Of a stretch of DNA of 64,000 nucleotides, positions 34,101-46,100 are shown piece by piece (position 1 is the stretch's first letter; the number at the start of each line of letters is the position of its first letter). A program made the translations under genes and the position numbers. Origin of the DNA: Kuschelorhynchus macadamiae (lineage: Eukaryota > Arthropoda > Insecta > Coleoptera > Curculionidae); NCBI GenBank assembly GCA_030620095.1, contig JAUTXW010000538.1, forward strand, positions 1-64,000, in the 5' to 3' direction. The notes beneath the pieces were generated by a model. It searched no databases, was not told the DNA's origin, and worked only from the letters and a program-made list of their open reading frames with translations.

Positions 34101-37100
34101 GTTGTGCTGTTACCTCGTTATCTTACATTTTTTAATATTTATTTACTCATTTATTTATTTCCCATTCATATTTTCTTTATTGCTAAAAATGGCTGAAAGG
34201 CAAAGTTATGAAAATTTTGAAAAGTATGATATATTGATTGTTACATACAGTCAAATGAAAATAATGTAGGTATCTAGTTAACTAGTAGTTAGTAAAATCT
34301 ATTATAAAGCGTGGTAGGTATATTTATTCGAAGGGGAAGTGGGTATTTAAATTAATTTTCCACGGATGCCATTGTCCTAACTATCGTTTTTCTGATAATT
34401 ATTAAGAGAACAATTAGGATCTAAAAGGTGAAAATAAATTTAGGTATCCTGAGCGACGACAGCCTTTGCCACAATATTTTCAAGACTGAAAAAAAATTTG
34501 AATAATTATGGAGCGTTTATTCAGCCACGACCAAAATCATATAATAAAGAAAATCGCGAAAATGATGAAATCAACGTCGTGGCCTATGTCGAGGCAAACC
34601 CTTCACTTTCATATAGAGCTATTGAAGCTGGAGTCGGTGTTATTAAGTCTAGAGCACAGACAATATTAAAGAAATACAAATTTTTTTCCGTACAAAGTAA
34701 AAATAGTGCAGCACTTGCACCCTGGCGATGCCGGACGTCGATTAAATTTTTGCAATTGGTTCCAACTAAAAGTTAGAGAAAATTTAAATTTTGCAAGGAT
34801 GGTTATATGGTCTGATGAAGCACGCATCTCAAGTGCTGATATTTTTAATCGACAAAATACCAGATACTGGCATCAGGAAAATAAACGTTTAGTATTTGAG
34901 CGGGAGCAACAAGTTCGATTTGGCTTTAGTGTTGCATGCTACATTTTGGGCACATAACTCGTTTATCGAATATATAAAGGTTTCTCAGGGGTTCGTTACC
35001 CAGAAATATTGAAGGAGGTAATACCGGAGTTGTTAGATAACGTTCCTCTGGCGCATTTAGATAGTGTCTTCTTTCAGCAAGATGGCGCATCTGCACATAA
35101 TTCTAATTTAGTACGCCCGTTTTTGGAAAATCAATTTCCTCAAAAGTAATAAGGTGGCCAGCGTGGTCTCCCGATTCAGTGCTGGATTTTTTCGTATGGA
35201 GCTATGTACAAGATATGGTCTATAAAACCCGCCACCGAACAATGGAAGAACTGCGCGAAGCTACCGAAACAGTATTTCGATATTTACAAGAGCGATCATA
35301 TTATTGAATGCTCTTAATCGAATTTCAAAACTGACTGAATTATGTGTTAGAGAAAACGGAAATCATTTTCAGCAATTCTTGTAAATAATAAATAAGAAGT
35401 AAGCTAAACCATTAAGTTTTTGTTTTGCTAAAGCTATTAAAGCTATATTTTAAAAAGTTATATTGAATTGTTAAATTGTTGAGTTGTTATGTTAAAATTG
35501 TTTAATTTAAATAGTTAAATTGTTAAAATGTTGTCGAAATTGTTAAATTTAAATGGTTGAAATGTTGAATTGAATTGTTATATACTTGATACTTGTTTTT
35601 GATGTTTTGTTAAAATTGTTATTGAGGTTTGGTAATATATTTATATTACTTTAAAATTTAGTATAAAATCCTAATTGAAACTCCAATTTAAGGTATCTAT
35701 CTAAGTAGATCTAGGTAGTGGAATAGATATAAATGTTTTTCATGGCTATCTGGGATATTTTAGAAAAAAATATTTAAAAATGTAAATTTTAGACCAACGG
35801 ATACAGATAAATACCACAGATTATATATTTGAAAAGGTGTCCCGTGAACCCGGTGAACAGGGTGTCCCATTTAAAAAAACATAATATTGGTAAATAACTC
35901 AAAAATGGTAGGTGATAAAAAAATCTGACTACGCTACTGGATTCTGCGTAAAAAACTGCGTACTAAGCAGTTTTTACTTTTTTGATATCTCAAACGGTAA
36001 GCGAGCTACGAGGGGGATCCCAAAATGCAGTATTTTCAAAATCACCCTGTATCTCAGAAACGAAGCGGTCTGGGAAATTTTGGTTTACGGCATCTTTAGT
36101 TTCACAAACATTTTTTTTGCTCATTAGTGGAGTAAAAAACGGGATAAAAGTCGTTTCCTTCTCGATTTTTTTTTGCGTTAGAACACACCGATATATACCT
36201 CATTTTACTAAATAGAAATCACAAAATAATACTTTTTTGCGGTCTCGACTTTTTTTATTTACAAAAAACTGGAAAAATTATTATTTTTTTAAAATCGTGT
36301 TTTTTTATGTTTCCTCTCGTATAACTTCTTACCTAATTAAGCTATCGAGACGATTTTTTTTTACTTAAAGCAGACATTTTGGCGCTTCTTCCTATGTAAA
36401 ACATGATAGCTATTATTTATTTTAAATATGGCTAAAACATCGATGAACTTGAAACTTTAGAAATTGTGTATACAAGTTTTCACTAACCGAAAAAAATTTT
36501 TGTTTTTGGAAATTTTATATAACATGCAGCGAATCAAATGTAGACAAAGTATCAAAAAAGTTTTTAGTAGCAAAATCGTTAGTGTAGCTGTCATACTTTA
36601 GGTGCTAGGATTTTTTAAAGTGCGCGAAATATAAAATTTTGGTTATAGTGGAGTAAATAATGGGTAATTTTGTGTCGTTTTTTTTAATAAGCTTAGCACA
36701 CGATTAAACCTATTGGGTATTGTTGGCCACATCATTCTACACTTAAAACCTAAAAATATGACCTTTCTTCCCTGTTTCGACTTTTTTTATTTACAATAAA
36801 CTGTGAAAATTAAAATTTTTTTAAAATCGTTTTTTTATATTTTCCCTGTAATATATTCTTACCTAATTAAGCTATCGAGACGATTTTTTTTTACTCAAAG
36901 CAGACACTTTGGCGCTTCTTTTCGTATTAAACATGATAGCTGTTTTTTATTTTGAATATGGCTAAAACGTCAATAATTTTGGAAGTTCAAAAATTATGCA
37001 GGCGGGTTTGCACTAAAAGATTTTTTTTTTTTTGGAAAGTTCTTATAACATGCAGTGAAGAAAATGTAGACAAAATATCAAAAAAAAAGTTCTTGGAAGC

Positions 37101-40100
37101 AGAATCGTTAGTGTCACCTGTATAGTTTAGGCGCTACGATTTTTTGCATCGCGCGAAATTTAAAAATTTGCTCATTAGTCGACTAATCTAGAGCGACAAA
37201 TATAATCGGATCGGAGCGCCCAGGACGACCCTGCTTCGAAGGTTTATGTACCATATTTTTCTCTTTTTCGCCCACACCTTCACCACACAATAAACACTCC
37301 ATTTTAATATCTCACTTCTCACTATATTTTGCTAAAAACTTGTTTAGGACAAGGCACAATTCACAATTGAACAAAGCAGTATTTGTAGATTACTATGGTG
37401 ACAATAATTATCACATAGAGCTGTGGTGATAATTATCACCATAGTACTATACGTGCAAACACTGGTTTAGTCCTGCATTTTATAACGCGTCGCTCTGGTA
37501 CAAAACACTGGCCGCTTCATATTCGCCGTTGAGAATAACCAAAATTTTAAATTTCGCGCACTTTAAAAAATCGATTTTGCTACTAAAAACTTTTTTGATA
37601 TTTTGTCTACATTTTATTTGCTGCATGTTATATAAAATTTCCAAAAACAAAATTTTTTTTCGATTAGTGAAAACTTGTTTACATATTTCTAAAGTTTCAA
37701 ATTTATCGATGTTTTAGCCATATTTAAAATAAATAATAGCATCATGTTTTACATGGGAAGAAGCGCCAAAAATCGTCTCGATAGCTTAATTAGGTAAGAA
37801 GTTATAGGAGGGGAAACACGATTTTAAAAAAATAATAATTTTTCCAGTTTTTTGTAAACAAAAAAAGTCGAGTCCGCAAAAAAAGTAATATTTTGTGATT
37901 TCGTATGTACAATGATCCATTTAATAAAATGAGGTATATATCGGTGTGTTCTAACGCAAAAAAAATCGAGAAGGAAGCGACTTTTGTCCCGTTTTTTACT
38001 CCACTACATAATGTAATACATCTAACTTATGTCAGGGAATTTATGTGAAGTTTCTAAGAAATGGTTGGCAAAATGAGAGTTCTGTTTTTTTATTTTAGGA
38101 TTTAGGATATATTTGTCGGATAATTAAAAGTTTACGTTTTTTAAAAACTAGGCTGTTAATTTCAGATAATTTATAGCCCTTATTTGTTGCAATAGATCTA
38201 ATGATGTCAAGTTCCCTTTCTAGGCAATGTTTGTCTAACGGCACAGAAAAAGTTCTATGTATCATAGACCTATACGCTGAAAGTTTATAGTTATGGGATG
38301 AAGAGAGTCCTTTGGTATAGTTACATCCTTAGAGTAAACAGAGTTCATTATTTACATATTTAGCCACTGCCAAGATTACCTTACAGTATAAGGTCGATCG
38401 TACGACGATGCCAAGCCTAGCCAGGAACTCCAATGTTTATACCAATTTATATTACGGTGAATATGTTTAAACATGATGCAATAAAATTTTCATACACAGA
38501 ATAGTAATGTGTTTCCAGTATTAGTTTCTAAGCGGTATAAAGAAATTACTTTTATTGCAAAATGGTAAAATACAAACTAAAATACCCAAAGCCTCAGATC
38601 AGATTACACCAGTAACAAGAGTTTTAGTTAGATATGGCAAACCCGATCGACAACTCCACGTATTAGGCCATCCCACTGTGGTATTAGACCATCCCACTTT
38701 CATTAACAAGGAATCCTTATAGTAAAAAAGTATAATAGTCTACAGAAAAGATTGTTACAGGGTCACGTGACCGGCGTGGCTTAAAAACCAATAGCGGGTC
38801 GTGGAACTACAATAAATTTTAACATTAAAGAAATTAATTTGCTAAAAAATATTTTATTAGACACCAAGCTTTTCTTAGCGTCACTACTGCATGTGTTTTA
38901 ATGTATTATTGTGTATTTGTTGATATGGTTCAAATCTTCTAATTATATGTTGCCTTACTTCAAGAAGCTCTAAAAGTTCTAAAGGTGCGGTGACATTAGA
39001 AGAACACTGCTTTTTTAAATATTTAAATAAACAAGTTTTATTTACTTTATCTTGGACATTGCCAAACTAGGAGCTTTAGTTGCCCTAACTATGGGTGCGG
39101 CAATGTGAGTTTGTAGAAAAAATGGCCGTTTAAGTTTGGATTTTTTTTATCACTAAGTAAACAGTAACATTTGCTTTTCCAGGAGACATGTCTGATGAAA
39201 GATACCTTATTCACTTATTTTGGGTCACATGACGTATTGACTAATCCGGTTCAGTATAATAGAACGTTTATTTCGTCGGGGGCCATGTGAGAATCCTCAG
39301 AAGGAAAATGATACAAGAAAGACTGGGGTATTTTTTTGACGATTACGATAGTTTTTCCTATCAGAGATTTAAAATAATTATAGAACATATCTATACTATA
39401 TTAAAATAGTCAAAGGGTGTCTCACGCTCAAAAAAACGTACTGTGATTTCGAATATCACTAGATTTTGGATGAAATCTGGGGTAATAATAAAGTTTCGGA
39501 TGATTTCGCGCCTTTTTTAATTTTCTCTTGAGTTGGGCGAATTTTTTATATATGTGTTATCAGGTAAAGGAATTTAAATGGTGATTAGGTAATTAAAAGT
39601 AAAAATATGTTCGTAAACAAGATTTAGGATATTGAAAATAAAAAAAATCTTTTATTCTTTAAATTTTAGCTATTACATGGAAAAACAATATGACAATTGG
39701 CTATTCTATTCTTATCTTATAGTGCTCGCTTTTTTTTACTTTCTTCACAAGAGGAAAGTATTCTAGTTGCAAAAAAACATGTTTTCTCACTTCCGTCGGT
39801 TAGTCTCTATGTCTGTCCGCGACAAAGTTCAAGAACTGCTTGTCCTATTTACTTCAAGTTTTGGTTAGAAATTAAAGGTCATATGATGATGACGTGGTAA
39901 CATTTTGGTAAAAATCCAGTATGGCTGAACAAAATGGCGATCTATTGAAATGTTAAAAAAACAATATTAAAAAACTGCTTATCCATTTTATCCAAATTTT
40001 GCAGAAAAATTAGGTGTGACATGACCAACAACTGATAAGTTTTACTACAAATCCAAAATGGCGGCCTAATAAAATGTTATAAAAGTCAATGCAGAAAACT

Positions 40101-43100
40101 CCTGCATCGATTATGTTCAAATTTTGCTCAAAAAACAAATATATAGAGATGAACTGGTAAAAATATTGAGACAAATTCAAAATGGGGGAACAAAACGGTG
40201 ACCTAATTAAATGTTTAAAAACATCTGAAAAAAGTATTTATCGGATTGATTGATTGATGACATTCCCATTTTGAATATTTATTACTAAAAATATATAAAT
40301 TGCACACTTAATACCAATTTTTAATCAAATCTGTATAAATGTTAAAATTCGCTCGTAATCTAGGCATTCCTAGTCTCATTTTTGAAATATTTACTAAAAA
40401 TGTATATGTATTCTCAAATCTGTACAAATGTTAAAATTCCGCCGCCATGTTGGCATTACAATCTTGAATTTATAAAATATTGACAAAAATTCATGATCTG
40501 CAGTCTTAAATACCCTTAAATGCCAAATTTTAATCAAATCTGCAAACATTTTAAAATTAGTCTATGTTGGTGCCGCTATTTTTAATTCTCAAATATTGAC
40601 TAAAATTTCATAACTTTCATTCTTAAATACTTCTAGATACTGATATTTAAACCGAATCTGTACAAATGACAAAATTCGTTCGCTTATTGGCGCTACCATT
40701 TTGATTTTTGTTGTGCATTCTTAAATAATCCCCACAAATGTTAAAATCATCCTTCCGACCTGTTGACATTGTCATTTTGGCACCGCTATTTTGAATTTTT
40801 AAATGCTGACACTCTTAAATTTTCCTAGGCACCAATTTTAACGTTTAATTACACAAGTTTAAATTCGTCGGCCGTATTGGCGCCGCCATTTTGGATTTTT
40901 TATATGAAAATGTTACATGTCAAATTTGAAAATAATCGGTAATGGGATTGAAAAATTTCTTTGATATTTGACAAAAAAATACCAATAAAAGCGCGTTAAA
41001 AGCATTGATTATAATTTAAAACTCTAACGATGATTTTTTCACGATTAATGACATTTTCTTATGCGGGAAGTGAAAACTTGCGCCGCCACTGGCATTCGCC
41101 AACAAATGGTCACGGCTTGAACATGGGCCATCCCTATTTCTTGTTTTATCGTAAACATTGGTCGACAAAATGGGAAAAATAGGGGAACCATGTTGGCGCA
41201 TACCCCTAACATGATTTATGAATCTCTGCTTTAATTCTTACTCTAAGGTTACATCTGTACACGTGGGTTTTCTGTACATATTAAATTTTAATTTATTAAG
41301 TGATCTTTTTAATGTGATGTCTGGAAAATTTATTGAATTGTTTTCTTCCATTTCAAGTGTAAATTTAATTTTGTTATGGATGAGCTTGACGTTATTAGAT
41401 CTATTGTAACAAAAATATCTATAAATTATCTGAAATTAACAGACTAATTTTTAAAAAAAGTAAACTTTTAACCATCCAACAAATATATCATACGGTTAAA
41501 GATTCCCATATAAAATATACAACAATTACATATTACCAATATCTAACAAAACTGCAAATATTTTAAAAAGAAGTAAAAATACTAAAGTTACTTTTCGATC
41601 ATCACAAAAATCTCAATTTTTGATTTTTAACATCAAAACAAAAATAAATAAGTATAAAAACTGTGGAGTTTAAAATACGACGAATGCAATAGCTGCTATA
41701 TAGGGCAAACAAGGAGACATTTCGATGTTAGATTAAAAGAGCATAACTCCTCATATAGATTAAAAAAACAGAACTCTCCTTTCGCCAACCATTTCTTAGA
41801 AACTTTACATAAATTCCCTGACATAAATAAGTTAGATGTATTACATTATGAACAAAAAAAAATCGCAAATTGGATTGGCTAGAAGCAATACAAATTTATA
41901 ACACCCAACCTTTTAAATTCACAAACAGATGTTGGAAATACCACCTATTAAAACTTTTTTCATAAAAAATTTGATGTCTTAACTGATTGTAAATTTATTG
42001 AATTTTTGAAAATTTTAAGGATAAAGATTGCAGTCACCCTATGCGAAAATAAAATATACAGTTAAAGTAAAACTTGTGTTTCATTTGTTTGTTAAAAATA
42101 TATCAAAGTAACGGAACAAAATCTTTCCAAATATTTTAAGAGAAGAAGAAAACATCACTTCAAAGTTAGTTTAGTTATATATCTTTTTTAACTGAAGCTC
42201 AATTGTTTTTTCGAAAACACATTTGAATTCGTCATAAAAATCCCAGTTACTTTTATATTTTAAATTTTCTCCGTCTTTTAACAATGGAGATATAAAACAT
42301 TTTTACTCTTCTTTGGATCACCATGTACAGGAAGAAAGTGAAATTACTGAAAATATTTTTAACACGCGAAAGAACAGATCCTTTTACTAAATGTTTTATT
42401 CATATTATTATCTAAGACCATTAGTTACATCACTAATTCAATAATTAATTTTTTTTTATTTAAAAAATCCTAAAATTAAAAAAAAATAAAATATTTAAGT
42501 ATTGAATAACCTTATTTCACAACACACAATCCGGCAACACGGAACGAAACAACAGTTTATCGGAAAATATTTCTAGATAGAAAATTACCAAACGATAGAA
42601 CACTTGCGTCAGTATCAACGAGTGAGAGAAACAGGAAACGTAATTCCATCGAAATAATTGCATAAATAATTTTTTGGACCATATAAAGACATTATTGTAC
42701 TGTGGTGGTGAAATTGTTGACAAGAACGATCTTCACGATCGTATTTTTTCTGCGGCAGATAAAAAATTTTCCCATTCCTCTCCAAGCAGTTTGTAGAAAT
42801 TTAATTCGCCGTTGCCGTGCAAATAGTGATAAACACTTACTTTAAAATGTTTTTATAGGTGTGTTAGATGTGATGCAAAATTACAAAAATTGCGTTTTGG
42901 GTTTAGGCTGTATCAAATTGAAATTATTATCCGACGTTTCGCCTTCGATTGAACCAGGTATCTTCAGAGACCTTCACTGCACAAGTCCAAATACTGAATA
43001 AGCTCTTATGGGCAGAGTTCAGGAGGCTTTCGAGGAAACTGCTTTAAACTCTGCTCCTTTACAACCTAAATGTTGGCTTAGATATGTTTATGATACTTTC

Positions 43101-46100
43101 GTAATATGACCTCATGGAGAAGAAAATTTAACTATATTTTAGATCATCTAAACCAACAACATTCACTATAGACATTGAGTAAGATTCGTCAATCAGTCCA
43201 TATCAAAAACAATCCATTATCAATTCATTAGTCTTTAGGGCTTTGTCAATATATGTTGCAAATTCAATGACAAATGAAACAGACTGACTGAAGCATTAAA
43301 ATGAAATGGATATTGCACTGAATATATTAGGCGTTTGATTATGTATTATAATAATCCCAGACCTAGCATTCAAAATTTATTCATAATTGCAAATGTCAAA
43401 AAAGTAAATTTTAAAATTACCATAACTCATAGTCATGATATACAGTTTTTTTTTAAAAAACTATATTTTCATAGTCAACTTTTAAAATCTGGGTGTTGTT
43501 TGTATAATTATTAATACTTTTGTCATGTAATCCTTTGACGTTCCTTTCTAATTGTCAACTAGGAATTTGTTAAACAAAATTAAATTAAAAAGAAAAAATT
43601 TTTACCTAATAAAATCCGTTGAGTGTCAGTCATAGGTGGACTAAGAGGGACAGACATGTCTGCTTTGTCGTGTGTATCTCGGATTAACTTTTCCATAATT
43701 ATTCTAAAATAAAACTAAAATTAGTTGCTATATATTTTTTTTACATGTTGTATTAGGCATATTTTTCGTCCCACACCTAAAAATATTTCAATACTTACTC
43801 AACAACATAGTTAATATCCTGGAAGGCAAATTCCATGATAACTTCGTCCAGCATTTTTTCTTCATTAGAGAAAACCATAAGTTTATCAAACAGCCTCGCT
43901 ACACTGCCTAAAAATAATGTCAAGTTAGTTATATGAAGTATGGTATGAGACTCTGAAGCTTTATGAAGCGATCACATTCGATATTGTATAAAAGCATTTA
44001 GACTTAGAAAAGAAGTGATTCTGCTAAAAGTGAGAATTATTAGTAAACCTATTCTTATAATAATTGAATGATCAAAATATTGTTGATATAAAAGTTTTGC
44101 TTAAAATAGGTGGATAACCTCACTTTAGGGGTGAGCAATATAATATTTTTTAATTGATTATTTGACATATTGATTAAACAATTATTTGATATTTCTATGA
44201 ACGATTTTTCGAATAAATCTGTTACCAGACAAGGTATTGCCCTCTTCCCAATATATAACCGTTTTAGTCCTGCTTCATGAAACTTTCCCGCTCTTCAATT
44301 AAAGCAACCATAATCTCTCTGTCTCTCATCTATCTTATACGAAAAACTTGCCCTTTCCTTTTAAGTTACCTTAAGGAAAAAATTGAGCATTTCTTGTAGA
44401 AACCCAGATGTCAAAAAAATTGAAGGATAATTTCATGCTTTTCTTATCCTTCCTGATGAAAAAACCTTTAAATTGAGAAAATTTTGTAAATTGAAAATTG
44501 ATCCAAAAATATATTTATTTGAAAGTAATTTTGCCTTAATTAAATCAATCCACTTATTTTGAGTAACACTTTAGATAGACCTTATTTAATACAGAATTTC
44601 ACCATCATAAGTACTTAATTCTGCATAATCAATAAACAATTTTGTTTAGAGCTCGATTTTTCGAAATGAATCTTTTCATGTACCACGGAAGGATTGTTCG
44701 AAAAATAGGATGGATTTAACCACAAGAATGCACTGTCTAACTTTTTAAGCATTTTGAGTTGAAAAACTGTTATTTATGCATATACTGATATAAATACCAT
44801 TCAGGCAAGGGGTACGATTTATTATTGTGTATCCTGCTTTAAATGATACTGCACGCCACTGAGTACTGTCGAAAAATTACGCGGGCTCCCTTTGAAGACT
44901 GGACCCGTATGTACGCCGCCCTGCTTCGCAGCTCGTCTGAGTCATTTTTAACACTTTATGTATGCCTGTTTCTGCACCAATTGCAGAGACTAATTTTTCG
45001 ACATATCACCAAATAGGGTCATAAATTCTGCCTCAAAAGACATTTTTAGGAATGTTCTGGTGAAACATAAAAGTATTTTATACAATTTATCAAATAAATC
45101 TACCCTTTCGCCTTTCTTTGTGAAATATATCAGAATTTACTAACAGTGATTCAGCAAATGTTTTGGTTTAGTAAGTAATTTTGGAATTATATTCGGTGAA
45201 ATAAGCAGAACAACTGACGAGTGGGTGTACATTCTAACGGAGATTAGCCATTCTGGTTACATTTCTGATACAAAACAGAAGTAATATTCTGGGTGTACAT
45301 TGTTTTAAAATATTAGTAACGAATTTACCAAGAAAAAACAGGATTATGCCGAATTAAGTACCTAGAATTTCAATTCAGGCATTGATATTTTATAGTATTA
45401 TCTACTGTTACTATATAATATTATATAGGTGAAATATTTTAATAATTCAATTATAAGAATGAGTTACTAATAATGTTAATTTTTGAAAATGCTCTAAACC
45501 TAATAGGGGGCTATTCATAATTTACGTACAGTTGCTCAAGTTTAATTCGCCTCCCTCCACGCGTCCTTGAGGTTTCTTTTAATGCGCCTGTTTCTCCCCT
45601 GGTCTAAAAGGGGGAGTAAAATGATGTCTTGCATATGACCACTAGACTGCGACAGCTATTTTAATGGCAGTGCGTTTAACATACTCTTACTATGGCGATG
45701 CGCTCAAGGCAAACCTAATATGAAGAAGAGGTCTGTCTAGGATTAAGACTTTTTTAACTGTTGCTTAATGAATAAGTTTTGGGAAGGACGAATGTATCGA
45801 TCAAATTTGAAAGAGTATTTGAAAATAAAAATATTTTAACTATTAACTGAACAACTATTAACAAGAACAAACTGTTTAAGGAACTGTTATTAACTTATCC
45901 ATATGATAGATAATATAATCTCTGAAACATACTGCATAAAAAAGAAATGTACATGCTATAAACCACCAGAGCCCACTGTCTGATGAAACCTTGACATTAT
46001 CAATCACTTAGCAAAGATCGGAGTTAAATATAGACCTACAATGAAAAATTGATGCTATTTCAGCTACTTCTGTCATATCTCTCTCTCGATTTTTTCAAGT

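Noticed and set aside
39830..40935. Regularly spaced repeats resembling a CRISPR array
   Set aside because: Units of 100-122 bp are degenerate throughout, with no short exact repeat or unique spacer; eukaryotic satellite-like DNA.
41016..41201. 61-codon minus-strand ORF in ICE1 intron 6
   Set aside because: Considered as an extra ICE1 exon, but the content is not helical, no acceptor/donor pair with the needed phase was seen, and it adjoins a tandem array.
42720..42840. Minus-strand peptide-like stretch near YHYLHGNGELNFYKLLGEEW
   Set aside because: Tempting as an ICE1 exon, but the upstream sequence is a Penelope terminal repeat, the acceptor is weak, and a stop follows before any good donor.
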